Shown piece by piece: positions 8,928 through 17,559 of a stretch of DNA of 64,000 bases. Position numbers and translations under genes: made by a program. The notes beneath the pieces are model-generated. The model saw nothing but the letters and a program-made list of their open reading frames with translations. It was not told the origin of the DNA and did not search any database. The number at the start of each line of letters is the position of its first letter. Position 1 is the stretch's first letter. Source of the DNA: a virus. The DNA lies in IMG/VR virus record IMGVR_UViG_3300042340_000507, positions 1 to 64,000 of that record; one strand, written 5' to 3'.

Positions 8928-10076
8928 AAGATAGGGCGTAAATTTTATCAGAGCCTTGATTTGTTTCAAGAAAAGAGGTTCTAATTTCTGTTCTATTTCC
9001 TGCCTCGTTTCCTCAAATTTCTTAACATCCCACAGATAGGCCAGGTCCAGAAGAGCCGGTCCTTTTTCTTTGTCGACTCTCTCCCTCCAGAATTCATAAT
9101 CAAAAATTCTTTGTAAATCTGGATGAGTTAAAAGGAGCTGAGTTTCTCCCGGTTCCATCTCTTTATCCAATATCTGAGCCCATTTGTTAATTTCATTGGG
9201 TTGAGGCCAGGATCCATTCCTGAAAGACAAATTTGAGTTCGCGTAACTTCCAGGGATTGTGAACCTAAAGCTATCGGTGATAATTTGGGGACATCCCTCC
9301 AGAGAAGTTAGAGGGTTCAGATCACAATCAAAATATTCTAGTTTTTTTGGAGCTCCAACTAGATTTGTCAACAGATTACTCCAACAACTAAGAGTAAGAA
9401 CCTCCTGGGGTCCTCCAACCAGAGTGGTAATCTGGTTGGATGAACATCTCAAGTACTCCATCTTTTCAGGAACTCCTTTTAAGCTAGTTAATAGATTTTC
9501 CTCAACCTGCAAATTTTCCAAATTTTCCGGGCAGTAATATAGACTACTGATTTTATTTCTTGAGCAATCAAGGGTTTTAACTGATTGTGATATTCCCTTC
9601 AAGTTTGTCAGACCACATCCCCATGTTGATATTCTATCCACTTTCGGGGGGCAACCTTCCAAACTTTGAAGTTCCTTGTTATCACTACAATTGAAATAGA
9701 GGACTTCATCGGGAGCTCCTTCTAAAGAGGTCAATGAATTTGAATTGCAAACGTAAGAAGCTTTGACTTTTTTGGGTCCTCCTAAAAGGTTAGTTAATTT
9801 GTTACTATTACATTTAAAGGAAAAACATTGCTCAGGACATCCTTCCAGAGTGGTCATACCATTTTGAGAACAATCGAATTCTCCACTTACCACTCCGAAG
9901 GGAGTCCCTTTTAGGCTTAATAGATTTTTATTGGAACACTTAAAATCCCCCTGAACGTCTATCTTATTCGTATCTGGATTTAACTGCCAGGATCCCTTAC
10001 AACACTGGTCCAGGAAATTCTGAAGTTTGTGAGGATTGGCTCCCTCGAAAATATTGAAATTTAGTTCATTTTTCAT
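8913..10076 (-). CDS. Tagged leucine-rich-repeat protein
   Basis: 387 residues. The tag is MKNELNFNIFEGANP. A domain homologous to that of the gene at 355 follows (DVQGDFKC, VSGEFDCSQN). About nine degenerate LRR units follow (LxxLxGxPxxVxxLxCxxN; for example CNSNKLTNLLGGPKKV). The end carries the same C-terminal module (FDYEFWRERVDKEKGPALLD, LWDVKKFEETRQEIEQ). Its start overlaps the stop of the next gene upstream by 4 nt, implying coupled translation. The AT-rich, diverged repeats suggest an older paralog than the GC-rich copy at 355. Confidence 0.8.
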   Translation of the reverse strand: MKNELNFNIFEGANPHKLQNFLDQCCKGSWQLNPDTNKIDVQGDFKCSNKNLLSLKGTPFGVVSGEFDCSQNGMTTLEGCPEQCFSFKCNSNKLTNLLGGPKKVKASYVCNSNSLTSLEGAPDEVLYFNCSDNKELQSLEGCPPKVDRISTWGCGLTNLKGISQSVKTLDCSRNKISSLYYCPENLENLQVEENLLTSLKGVPEKMEYLRCSSNQITTLVGGPQEVLTLSCWSNLLTNLVGAPKKLEYFDCDLNPLTSLEGCPQIITDSFRFTIPGSYANSNLSFRNGSWPQPNEINKWAQILDKEMEPGETQLLLTHPDLQRIFDYEFWRERVDKEKGPALLDLAYLWDVKKFEETRQEIEQKLEPLFLKQIKALIKFTPYLKKKV

Positions 10077-11263
10077 CTTTTTAAATAGGCGTGCCGGGTT
10101 TGTAAAGCCTTGATGGTTTTAATTTGTTTTGGATCCAATTTTTTCATAAGCTTCTCTCTTTCGTGCTCCCAACCAGGCTCATCCCAAAGATAGGAGATAT
10201 CCAGAAGAACCTGACCGTCGAGTTTTAGATCCCCGGTTAATTGATCCCACCAGTAATCTGCGTCTATAAAAGGCAGAGTGGACATCAGGTTAGATTCCTC
10301 TGCATTTCCATTTTTTATTACCTCTAACCAACCTCCAATTCCCCATTTTTTGTCTTTAAGCCTACCAAATTCTATCTGAACTCGGTAAGGCCAATGATCC
10401 CCTTTTAAGATAGTCACCAGATCACACTTCATAACAACCATTCCATCCAAAGATTCTAGCGGTAAATTCAAAGCCAGATTGTCTAGTTTATTCTGATCTG
10501 GATGCAAAAACCTGCAATTTACAATTCCTTCTACCCCCGTAACACGGATTCCCTCCTTCACCAAGGGAAAAAAAGAGACATCTTGACAATCTTCCGCAAA
10601 ATGTACATTACGTATCACGAGATTGTTGCAGGTGTCTGGCATTATTTTTAGACACTCGCTCAGATTAAGATGCAAAGGTTTCAAGCCTTTATCAATTCTA
10701 TAGTAAGAATTTTCTCTATCCTTGTCTGCGATAAAGAGGCTATTCACGTGTTCCAAATTATACCCGGAGTCCAGTAAGACAGGCAAATTGGAGGAATGAA
10801 TAAAAAAATTACCGTTAATCCTGACCTTTTTTTTACCAGGGTCGATGACAATTTTTTTAATTACGCTTTTGTTAATAGAAGTTGATCCATTCAGAAAAAT
10901 AGTGAAAATTTCAGGATCCACCCCCGGAGGAACTCCGGATTTAAGCAGACTGAATTTATCGATCAGATAATCAGCCGCCTCTTCCCAATTCTTTCCCGCA
11001 GTGATCCATCCAGACCTAGCATTTTTATCCCTCAAATAACCGGTTTCTTGGTACACTATGCCACTGGGATAAAAGGGAAACATATCGTTCATGAGCAGAA
11101 CATTGTTCCCCATTTTTTTCATTCTGTCCGTGGTAGCATCTCTAAAACCCAAATCCTGAAGGGCCTTCCATTTACTAGGAAAGGAAATCTCCCAAATATT
11201 TTTTCTATGGATTAGAGATTCGTTGATGAATTCAGTGAAATTTTGGACGATAGTCTTTTTCAT
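10073..11263 (-). CDS. Tagged protein with LRR-family C-terminal module
   Basis: 396 residues. The N-terminus MKKTIVQNFTEFINES is a strong match to the tag pattern ending in Glu. The body is not recognised and lacks obvious LRR units, although VRINGNFFIH and related strands suggest a solenoid. The last 70 residues (FIDADYWWDQLTGDLKLDG, LWDEPGWEHEREKLMKKLD) are the same module as in the LRR genes, so tag and module are shared around different middles. It is second in the minus-strand operon beginning at 13153. Confidence 0.65.
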   Translation of the reverse strand: MKKTIVQNFTEFINESLIHRKNIWEISFPSKWKALQDLGFRDATTDRMKKMGNNVLLMNDMFPFYPSGIVYQETGYLRDKNARSGWITAGKNWEEAADYLIDKFSLLKSGVPPGVDPEIFTIFLNGSTSINKSVIKKIVIDPGKKKVRINGNFFIHSSNLPVLLDSGYNLEHVNSLFIADKDRENSYYRIDKGLKPLHLNLSECLKIMPDTCNNLVIRNVHFAEDCQDVSFFPLVKEGIRVTGVEGIVNCRFLHPDQNKLDNLALNLPLESLDGMVVMKCDLVTILKGDHWPYRVQIEFGRLKDKKWGIGGWLEVIKNGNAEESNLMSTLPFIDADYWWDQLTGDLKLDGQVLLDISYLWDEPGWEHEREKLMKKLDPKQIKTIKALQTRHAYLKR

Positions 11264-11278
11264 TCTTGAAATTATTTT

Positions 11279-13153
11279 TTACTCCTCTCCTTTTATATCC
11301 GGAATAATTCTAGTCCTAAAAACTTCTTCTACCTTAGGAAATTCTTCCAAGATGGCTTTTAAAGTATTCTGAACGTCGTCTCCAAATCCATGGACGTCGT
11401 TTAATAACTCCATAGCTTCAATGGTGTTCTGGTAGATCTTTTCGGCATCATCCCAATTAAAATCGCTGCCCATAAAGTCTTCGTAAATCAAAAAATCCTG
11501 GAGGGTAGAAAATCCTTTTTCTTCAAAATAGGATTTTACTTCATCGACTGTAAATTTAAACTCCTTTTTAATCGCCCCAGAAACGATTCCAAACAATTTT
11601 TCCCATTCTTTTTGAGAAATTTCATTCTTTTCAATCTGGGTTTGGATCCAAGTAGCACCTAAAAAAGAAAGAACATTTCCTCCTTTTTTGTTGGTACTAC
11701 CTATTTCTTTGTAGATCGTATCCAAAATTTTCTTGATTCTTAACTCATCGTGTACATTTTTTGAAATTATATCTATTATCTCTTTCCTATGCGGAACCCC
11801 CTCCTTCTCCAGATACCAAGACAAATGTTTGTTTCTCGTGCTAAGAAGGGGACGACGGTTATTCTTATCCCCGTAGTCATAGACGGTGAGATCCGGATTG
11901 ATTGTATAAGTCAATAGAGCATTTTCAGCATTTTGATCTAACTCCATTTGGTTAATAGAAATTTGCAGTCTGCCGGTGGTATAACTTTCCCATTGCGTTT
12001 GCTGTTGAATACAAAGAGCAGATGATGTTATTCTACAGACTTCACTAATTCCGTACCAGGTTCTAGCAGAAGTTAAAATGATATTATCTTTGGTGAAAAT
12101 ATGAAGAATTTTCACCGCGGGTGATTGGTTCTCCAGATCATTGATGATCTGGTGCACACTTTTTGACCAACCTTTTTGTACTCCTTTGGCGTTATCTAAA
12201 AAGTGCTGAAAGGCAACTTCGGGCTTACTCTTATCCGAAAGCTCAGGATAAGTTCTAGTGTCTTTGTACATCCCCGACTGGGATAACAACACGTTTTCTG
12301 CCCGATTTGGATACTCCCTTAAAATCTCTTCGGTTCTATTTCCGTGTCTATCTCTTGCAAATACTTTAATTGTCCCCTCTTTATGTTCAAGCTTTAGAAT
12401 TGGCCAGATGGTGTTAAAAACTTCATCATAGAGTTTTTTCATGGCAGGAGATTCGTTTTTTTTCTTTAAAATCTCTTTTCTGAAATAATCTTTGATGATA
12501 GGGGCATGATTCCCAAAAAATTGATCAACCTTCATTTCTCTGAGCTTTTCGTCTAAATCGTCATTCAGTTTTTCGATGGCTGGCATTCCTTCTATATCTC
12601 CTTTCTCCTTTGCCCTGATATAACCTTCAGGATCTACATACGGCAAAGGAAATCTGTCTTTGATCTGTTTTTGCTGAGCCAACTTCCGAAGTAGGTTTGA
12701 AAAATCCAGATTTTTAGTCAAATTTTCGATCTCTAATTCTTTTTGTCTCTCATTTTTATCCGAATTTTCAATCTCCTTGATTTTTTTATCAAGTTCACTG
12801 TCACTTAATCCTATTTCAAGAGTGGGCATCTCCAAGGCAAAATAAACAAAAGGATAGGTGTAAGAAGGACTGTTTTTCTTCTCAAGAAATTCTTTTACGG
12901 TAGCAAAAACAGGTTTGCCCCTTAATTTTCCGCCTTCGAATCTAAATTCATCTAGTGCTTTTTCTTTTTCTTTGCTATCCAGATCAATGCCTCTCAAATC
13001 GGATCCTTTTAGTTGCTCCAAGTTCTTTATTTCTTCCGTCGGGTTTGCTTTTTTATATTTAGCAATTTTATAAAGAAAATTCTTGGCTGCTTCTACGTTT
13101 TCCAACAAAGGGCTGGAAAAAGAATCAAAAGATAAAATGTGAATATTTTTCAT
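11279..13153 (-). CDS. Large tagged protein of unknown function
   Basis: 624 residues, first gene of a three-gene operon. The leader MKNIHILSFDSFSSPLLENVE ends in a Glu-type processing site. It is rich in charged helices (for example KELEIENLTKNLDF). A central segment with TSARTWYGISEVCRITSSA and LTYTINPDLTVYDYGDKNN looks enzymatic or binding-like, but I do not recognise it. It is the largest tagged protein here, hence a candidate injected effector. Transcription probably starts at 13178-13189. Confidence 0.6.
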   Translation of the reverse strand: MKNIHILSFDSFSSPLLENVEAAKNFLYKIAKYKKANPTEEIKNLEQLKGSDLRGIDLDSKEKEKALDEFRFEGGKLRGKPVFATVKEFLEKKNSPSYTYPFVYFALEMPTLEIGLSDSELDKKIKEIENSDKNERQKELEIENLTKNLDFSNLLRKLAQQKQIKDRFPLPYVDPEGYIRAKEKGDIEGMPAIEKLNDDLDEKLREMKVDQFFGNHAPIIKDYFRKEILKKKNESPAMKKLYDEVFNTIWPILKLEHKEGTIKVFARDRHGNRTEEILREYPNRAENVLLSQSGMYKDTRTYPELSDKSKPEVAFQHFLDNAKGVQKGWSKSVHQIINDLENQSPAVKILHIFTKDNIILTSARTWYGISEVCRITSSALCIQQQTQWESYTTGRLQISINQMELDQNAENALLTYTINPDLTVYDYGDKNNRRPLLSTRNKHLSWYLEKEGVPHRKEIIDIISKNVHDELRIKKILDTIYKEIGSTNKKGGNVLSFLGATWIQTQIEKNEISQKEWEKLFGIVSGAIKKEFKFTVDEVKSYFEEKGFSTLQDFLIYEDFMGSDFNWDDAEKIYQNTIEAMELLNDVHGFGDDVQNTLKAILEEFPKVEEVFRTRIIPDIKGEE

Positions 13154-13177
13154 TAATTTTAGGGATAATTATTTTGA

Positions 13178-13189
13178 GGATATATATCC
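13178..13189. promoter_or_regulatory. Palindromic bidirectional late promoter
   Basis: GGATATATATCC is a perfect 12-bp palindrome between divergent genes starting at 13153 (minus) and 13203 (plus). Both strands present the GATATATA motif at suitable distances of about 25 and 14 nt. Confidence 0.6.
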
Positions 13190-13202
13190 ATAAAAAAACG
13201 TA

Positions 13203-13418
13203 ATGGGTAAAAACATCAGCACCACTTTTGGAGAGTTTTTCAGCAACTTATCAAATGTCTCAGAATCCTTCGAGCAATCCTTAAACAAAAACATCGTTAA
13301 TCTGAGAAAAAAATTCGAAGAGGGTGAATTTGAAAACATGGACGAAGAAAAATTTGAAGAAACCTTACAGAGGGTCGTTAATTTAGTTCGATCTATCAAT
13401 AAGAATCTGAAATCCTAG
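13203..13418 (+). CDS. Small helical protein
   Basis: 71 residues (MGKNISTTFGEFFSNLSN). Mostly amphipathic helix with an acidic middle (EEGEFENMDEEKFEE). The N-terminal TTFGEFFSNL could be a weak tag variant. It is expressed from the palindromic promoter and runs convergently into the gene ending at 13420. Function unknown. Confidence 0.55.
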   Translation: MGKNISTTFGEFFSNLSNVSESFEQSLNKNIVNLRKKFEEGEFENMDEEKFEETLQRVVNLVRSINKNLKS

Positions 13419-13419
13419 C

Positions 13420-14376
13420 CTATAGACCAGCTTCTCTAGACCAATAATCTATGTCACGATGTTTATTAAGTCTCTCCATAAACCTGGAATTTTTAAATTC
13501 TAGAGAATTTCTCAATTCCAGAAAATCAGGTTCTTCCCAAATCAAAGCCAAAAATTGATGAATCCAGGGGTCATTGGCATCTACCAAGTCTTCAATCCAA
13601 TCTTTTTCAAGCATAGAAATCAAGAATGGGTGTAAATAATCGCTCTCTTTCCATAATCTGATCCACATTTTAGTCCCCCATTTTTCTCCGGGTAGAGAAC
13701 TCACTCCGTCAATTAGTACTTTTCCTCCTATCTTCCTAGCTACTCCTTTCCAACTGGCCAAAGAAGGCAGCCTCGTTTGATAAACTTGGTACTCCCCCCC
13801 GACTTCTTTGGGTCCTCCTTCTATAGATGTCAGCGAGTTGTTTACACACGTAAAGGATCCGGTTAGTACCTCCGGACAGCCTTTGAGACTCTTCAGATTG
13901 TAATTACCGATTAGATTCAGAGTGGTCGGGATACTGATCGAAGATACATAACTCAAATTCTCAAATTTAGGCATGTAATCTAAATTCTCTATCTGAGTGG
14001 AAGACAAAAGAAGAGAAGAGACCTTTTCTGAAATTCCTTCCAAAGAATCAAGCTTAATTTCTTCCTCCCTGGGTCTTTGGGGAGAAATTGACACGTGTCG
14101 ACAAATTCTGGGAAAATTTTTAGCGGTTTTAAGAAAAGCGGGAGGGTAAAATATACCATCTACACGATCGATGTTTAAATCTGGGGTCTCGTCTGAATCC
14201 ATCCACGAGAGGTCAAGACTTTTGTCTATTATCAATTTCCCTGTCTTTTGATCTTGAGTGATCCAAAACCTCAAATTGTCATTATTCAGACCTTTCTTCA
14301 GGATTTCTGTTTGTTCAGGGGACAGACCGAAATTGTTTTCGCTCTCAAAAATCAGAAAAGGAACAAGATGTTTCAT
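13420..14376 (-). CDS. Tagged LRR-like protein
   Basis: 318 residues. The tag is MKHLVPFLIFESEN. A helical start (LSPEQTEILKKGL) parallels the gene at 355. LRR-like strands follow (GNYNLKSLKGCPEVLTGSF, CVNNSLTSIEGGPKEVGG). The C-terminus (WIRLWKESDYLHP, LIWEEPDFLELRNSLEF) is a diverged form of the family module. Transcribed from 14385-14397. Function unknown; same proposed class as the other LRR proteins. Confidence 0.7.
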   Translation of the reverse strand: MKHLVPFLIFESENNFGLSPEQTEILKKGLNNDNLRFWITQDQKTGKLIIDKSLDLSWMDSDETPDLNIDRVDGIFYPPAFLKTAKNFPRICRHVSISPQRPREEEIKLDSLEGISEKVSSLLLSSTQIENLDYMPKFENLSYVSSISIPTTLNLIGNYNLKSLKGCPEVLTGSFTCVNNSLTSIEGGPKEVGGEYQVYQTRLPSLASWKGVARKIGGKVLIDGVSSLPGEKWGTKMWIRLWKESDYLHPFLISMLEKDWIEDLVDANDPWIHQFLALIWEEPDFLELRNSLEFKNSRFMERLNKHRDIDYWSREAGL

Positions 14377-14384
14377 GAAACTTT

Positions 14385-14397
14385 TTTATATATCTCC
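14385..14397 (-). promoter_or_regulatory. Late-promoter-like motif
   Basis: Minus-strand GGAGATATATAAA, about 11 nt before the ATG at 14376. It lies in the divergent gap with the small gene at 14415. Confidence 0.6.
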
Positions 14398-14414
14398 GTA
14401 AAAATAATCAAATT

Positions 14415-14555
14415 ATGGGAAAAATTTTTCAATTCATTCGAAAATTGATGGGTGTATCAGGGTCAGACCAACCATCAGATCTTGATTTTTTAGAGTCAGA
14501 AGAAGCCCAACCCGAAACAGATTCTCATCCATTATCGGAAGGATCTCTGGATTAA
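14415..14555 (+). CDS. 46-residue acidic protein
   Basis: ATG at 14415, TAA at 14553-14555. Begins MGKIFQFIRKLMGVSGSD and ends with an acidic, Pro-rich tail. The N-terminal amphipathic segment resembles that of the small proteins at 13203 and 16074. It is followed at once by a strong terminator, which supports it being a real transcript. Function unknown. Confidence 0.5.
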   Translation: MGKIFQFIRKLMGVSGSDQPSDLDFLESEEAQPETDSHPLSEGSLD

Positions 14556-14578
14556 GTTCTTCGTTTTAAAAAATCATC

Positions 14579-14607
14579 AAAGACATCCTTAGGATGTCTT
14601 TTTTTTT
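14579..14607 (+). terminator. Rho-independent terminator
   Basis: AAGACATCC (580-588), loop TTA, then GGATGTCTT (592-600), followed by seven further T. A perfect 9-bp stem. Confidence 0.85.
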
Positions 14608-14635
14608 GTGAACCCTGGGATTCTTGAGATGTGAA

Positions 14636-14645
14636 AGATATATAC
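14636..14645 (+). promoter_or_regulatory. Late-promoter-like motif
   Basis: AGATATATAC, 18 nt before the ATG at 14664; it would drive the lysis-like cassette. Confidence 0.6.
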
Positions 14646-14663
14646 ATCAACCACACGATAGTC

Positions 14664-14768
14664 ATGATCACTTACAAAACCAAAAAAAATCTCACCATGC
14701 AACCCAGAATCTTTACCCCGTTTTTATCTGGCCTGCCTTTTGTTAGAGGAAGGAGGACCGGACTATGA
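14664..14768 (+). CDS. 34-residue leader-type ORF before the holin
   Basis: ATG at 14664 to TGA 14766-14768 (MITYKTKKNLTMQPRI...). Its stop overlaps the ATG of the next gene at 14765, and a GGAGG Shine-Dalgarno sequence lies inside its last codons. This layout suggests translational coupling to the downstream membrane protein. It may have no function of its own. Confidence 0.4.
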   Translation: MITYKTKKNLTMQPRIFTPFLSGLPFVRGRRTGL

Positions 14769-15109
14769 GTTTTTTCAGTAAAATCCTCCACAATGAGGAG
14801 TTTAACACCGTTGATCCCAAACAGAGATTTAATTTCATGCTGCAGAACATGCAGTCCAATCGATGGAAAATCACCCTCCTGGTTCTGTTCATTTTCTTTT
14901 TTATAGTTTTCGGCATAGTCCTAGCCGTTATCTTTAAGGCATCTATCCAAGAATCTTGGAAAGAACTACTTCTTATCCTGATGGGAGCTTTTGTTGGAAA
15001 TCTGAACAAGGTCGTTGATTTCTGGTTCAGTAACGACGACAGAGATAAATTGTTGGTTCAAAAGATGGACGAAGAAGACGGAGAATCTTTTTCAAATATA
15101 AACAGTTAA
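14765..15109 (+). CDS. Putative holin (two-TM membrane protein)
   Basis: 114 residues. A charged N-terminus, one hydrophobic segment at about residues 39-60 (LLVLFIFFFIVFGIVLAVIF), a second amphipathic one around 68-82 (LLLILMGAFVG), and an acidic C-terminus (KMDEEDGES). Preceded by GGAGG at a good distance. Small size, two membrane segments and position at the head of a run of membrane genes fit a holin, but no family is certain. Confidence 0.5.
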   Translation: MSFFSKILHNEEFNTVDPKQRFNFMLQNMQSNRWKITLLVLFIFFFIVFGIVLAVIFKASIQESWKELLLILMGAFVGNLNKVVDFWFSNDDRDKLLVQKMDEEDGESFSNINS

Positions 15110-15113
15110 AGAG

Positions 15114-15377
15114 ATGAAAACACCCATTACTTTTGAACAATTTAGCAAGGATCCAGTTAAGGGTCTTTTGTTTATAGTTATAGTTGCTATTGGATATCTT
15201 TATATAGATATCAAAATGAATTACTCTGGGCAAGTTAGCAAATGTGACGAGGAGGTGGTCGTGTTGAATGCCAAAATAGATAAACTGACTGAGCATGTGA
15301 GAAAGAGTGATTCAACCCTGGGGTACACAATCTCCAAAGTAGAAATGTTAGAAATACTAAGAAATGAAGGCAAATAA
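15114..15377 (+). CDS. Membrane-anchored coiled-coil protein
   Basis: 87 residues. A single N-terminal membrane segment (GLLFIVIVAIGYLYIDI) is followed by a periplasmic-type coiled coil (VVVLNAKIDKLTEHVRKSD). The start MKTPITFEQFSKD also resembles the tag pattern. The 3' end overlaps the next gene by 14 nt. It could be part of the lysis cassette. Confidence 0.5.
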   Translation: MKTPITFEQFSKDPVKGLLFIVIVAIGYLYIDIKMNYSGQVSKCDEEVVVLNAKIDKLTEHVRKSDSTLGYTISKVEMLEILRNEGK

Positions 15378-15753
15378 AATTCTCTTCTGGGGAGGTCTAG
15401 CCATCACTTTGGCTCTGACTGTTGTTCTGGCAGATAACCCCACTCCAGTTGATCCCAAAGAAAAAGAACTGGATGATCTCTTGAAACGATCCCAGAGCAG
15501 AATGAAAAAGGTCAACGCCTTGGTCAAAAAAATTGACCAAGTTGCCTCGACCGAAGTCACTACTATGAAAGAAAATATCGAGACTCTGCAAGAAGAAAAA
15601 ATTGCATTAACTGCAGAGAAAGATAATCTGGTTGAAGAAAAACAAAAATTAACTCAAGTCCTTTATGAAACTGAAGCTGTTTTGTTGTCTCGTGATTCTG
15701 CTGTTCCTGCCCCTTTTAAGCTGGAGCCAATCTTACCCCTATCAGAGGATTGA
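15364..15753 (+). CDS. Inner-membrane spanin-like protein
   Basis: 129 residues. An N-terminal membrane segment or signal (ILFWGGLAITLALTVVLA) is followed by a long coiled coil (METLQEEKIALTAEKDNLVEEK-type heptads) and a Pro-rich end. This is the architecture of an i-spanin. The next gene starts inside it in another frame, as spanin pairs often do. Assignment is by architecture and context, not by family. Confidence 0.45.
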   Translation: MKANKILFWGGLAITLALTVVLADNPTPVDPKEKELDDLLKRSQSRMKKVNALVKKIDQVASTEVTTMKENIETLQEEKIALTAEKDNLVEEKQKLTQVLYETEAVLLSRDSAVPAPFKLEPILPLSED

Positions 15754-16060
15754 AAACGGGGACACGGTAGTTGTCATGAAAAAGAACCAGGCTGATGCGG
15801 TTAACCTGGTCTTTAGAAGTAACCACTTTACCATCGATTCCCTCAGGTTGAAGAATCTTTTATTGGTTAATCATGTGCTGAATTACGATTCTACTTTGAA
15901 AGAATCCCTGAAAATATCAATTACTTTGGATAGTATTTTAACCTCTGAATACGCACAAGCCATGAGAAACAAGAGCCAGGCAGACAGGAGCAGTAGCAGA
16001 GCGAATAAAATTATGCCCATTGCCTGGTTTTCTTTCTTTGTTCTGTTCCTAGCTTTTTAA
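15665..16060 (+). CDS. Overlapping secreted/membrane protein, possible spanin partner
   Basis: 131 residues. A cleavable-looking signal (LFCCLVILLFLPLLSWSQS) opens the protein and a C-terminal membrane segment (AWFSFFVLFLAF) ends it. The first 89 nt overlap the preceding gene in a different frame. With anchors at both ends it could be a one-protein spanin, but no clear lipobox follows the signal. I am unsure. Confidence 0.45.
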   Translation: MKLKLFCCLVILLFLPLLSWSQSYPYQRIENGDTVVVMKKNQADAVNLVFRSNHFTIDSLRLKNLLLVNHVLNYDSTLKESLKISITLDSILTSEYAQAMRNKSQADRSSSRANKIMPIAWFSFFVLFLAF

Positions 16061-16073
16061 AAAAAAATTTACC

Positions 16074-16325
16074 ATGAAAGAAATTTTCAAAACCATTCTA
16101 AAATTTATCTTTGCCAACACTAAATTGGACGAAAAATTAGCAGACACTCTTGAAACTGCCAAAGAGGAAATCACTAGAATAGATAAAAAATTCGATGATT
16201 TCAAGGCTGATCTAGAAAAAGTTCCTGTCGAAGAGGCTGAAGTTCCTACTGAAGAACAGCCTTCAGAACCAGTAGAAACTGAAGCTCCACAAGAAGTGTC
16301 GGAGACAACCGAACAGAACGTGTAA
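16074..16325 (+). CDS. Small acidic protein
   Basis: 83 residues. A helical first half (MKEIFKTILKFIFANTKLD, EITRIDKKFDDFKADLE) is followed by a Pro/Glu-rich disordered tail. Last gene of the lysis-like cluster. Function unknown. Confidence 0.5.
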   Translation: MKEIFKTILKFIFANTKLDEKLADTLETAKEEITRIDKKFDDFKADLEKVPVEEAEVPTEEQPSEPVETEAPQEVSETTEQNV

Positions 16326-16353
16326 ATTAAGTTTAGAATAATTTAGGGGGATT

Positions 16354-16938
16354 TTAATCCTCTTCCTCTATCCAAAATTTTTGACGTTGCCTTGTAACAC
16401 GGAGGTTCCAATAATTTTCATATTCATATGAATCTGTGGCCATAAGATTGTCCCAACCTTCTTGTTCGTAGGCATCTTTTCCGGCTTCACGCAGACACTG
16501 GTTGATCTGATCCCAGAATTCCTGTAATGTTTTAGATTCCAGAGCCGTTGATTTTATAGGATCTAGATCCAAACAATTACCAACACTTAGATCATCTTCT
16601 TCCCCTGCTTCAATAGAAACTTTGCCAGCTTTGATGTTATTCAAGACTGAGTCCTGAAGAATTTCTGAAAAACTATTCGGGGTGTTATTGGGTTTTCTTA
16701 AATCCTCTTTTGTCAACTCCGAAATTGGAACCCTTAAATATCTATCATAGTAATCTTCGAAATCATCTCCCTGATAATTAAATTCAAATTTAACACCTCC
16801 GAACGCAAAGATAAGCCATTTTTGTTCGGTGCTACCCACCAGATATTTAGGTTGAAAGACCCCCAGATCTTCAATTCCGTATATCAACGTCTCTTGCTTG
16901 TCTGTCTCAAAATTTTCAAATACTTGGACGTGTCTCAT
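16354..16938 (-). CDS. Tagged acidic protein of unknown function
   Basis: 194 residues. The start MRHVQVFENFETD matches the tag pattern. The body is acidic with aromatic strands (WLIFAFGGVKFEFNYQGDD) and no recognised motif. The promoter motif at 16942-16952 ends only 3 nt from the ATG, so the mRNA may be nearly leaderless. Confidence 0.55.
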   Translation of the reverse strand: MRHVQVFENFETDKQETLIYGIEDLGVFQPKYLVGSTEQKWLIFAFGGVKFEFNYQGDDFEDYYDRYLRVPISELTKEDLRKPNNTPNSFSEILQDSVLNNIKAGKVSIEAGEEDDLSVGNCLDLDPIKSTALESKTLQEFWDQINQCLREAGKDAYEQEGWDNLMATDSYEYENYWNLRVTRQRQKFWIEEED

Positions 16939-16941
16939 GAT

Positions 16942-16952
16942 TTATATATCTC
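16942..16952 (-). promoter_or_regulatory. Late-promoter-like motif
   Basis: Minus-strand GAGATATATAA, immediately upstream of the ATG at 16938. It is the tightest spacing in the window. Confidence 0.55.
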
Positions 16953-16968
16953 AAGAACACCCCATATT

Positions 16969-17559
16969 TTATTTTTGAATCGCCCAGCTTCCAATAAATT
17001 CATTCGAGATCTTGGCCTGTTTACCTGTCTTTTCCGTTAAGATTGAAAGAGCCAGGTTGACTCCATAGTTTCCTAGAAACACTCCGTCTTCATCCCAGAT
17101 TTGACAGTTTTTGTCTTCCTTGTGCTGCCATGTTTGAAGATCTGTATTCAGATAACCAGAACCACTAATCCATCCTCCGGACTTCACCTTCCCCAGCCAT
17201 GTCTCGTAGTGGTCCAGAGTTCCTTCGTAAGAAAAATTGTGGTTCAAATAGATCAGATCTAAAGAGGAAGCACCAAATACCTCTAAAATTGTATTAGAAT
17301 CCGCTCTTATCAGAGCTATCTGGGAAGAAAATTCAGAGTTTTGATTCACCAAATTTTCTAGATCTATCAGGTTTTTATCTCTATCGGAGTCTTGTTCCAC
17401 CACATCGGCCAAGTAAATTCTGGTTCCAGGCAGGGATTTAATAAGATAGTGGATCCAGCTAAGATTTTGAACTCCATAGAATAAAATTCGGGCTTTGGGT
17501 CTCTTTTTAATCAAAGATTTGATCAAAGAGATTTTGGTTTGGTCTTTTTCTGGTGTCAT
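16969..17559 (-). CDS. SAM-dependent methyltransferase-like protein
   Basis: 196 residues from the ATG at 17559 (MTPEKDQTKIS). An upstream start at 17610 would read through the terminator hairpin and is rejected. A Rossmann-like pattern is seen: RILFYGVQN, RIYLADVVEQD, IALIRADSNT, LDLIYLNHNFSYEGTLDHYETW, WISGSGYL. This matches class I methyltransferases of the type found near CmcI-like genes. It belongs with the glycosylation island. Substrate unknown. Confidence 0.55.
   Translation of the reverse strand: MTPEKDQTKISLIKSLIKKRPKARILFYGVQNLSWIHYLIKSLPGTRIYLADVVEQDSDRDKNLIDLENLVNQNSEFSSQIALIRADSNTILEVFGASSLDLIYLNHNFSYEGTLDHYETWLGKVKSGGWISGSGYLNTDLQTWQHKEDKNCQIWDEDGVFLGNYGVNLALSILTEKTGKQAKISNEFIGSWAIQK

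Noticed and set aside
13203-13418. Counting this small protein among the tagged set
   Set aside because: Its N-terminus fits the tag pattern only loosely and it lacks a clear cleavage-type Glu site.
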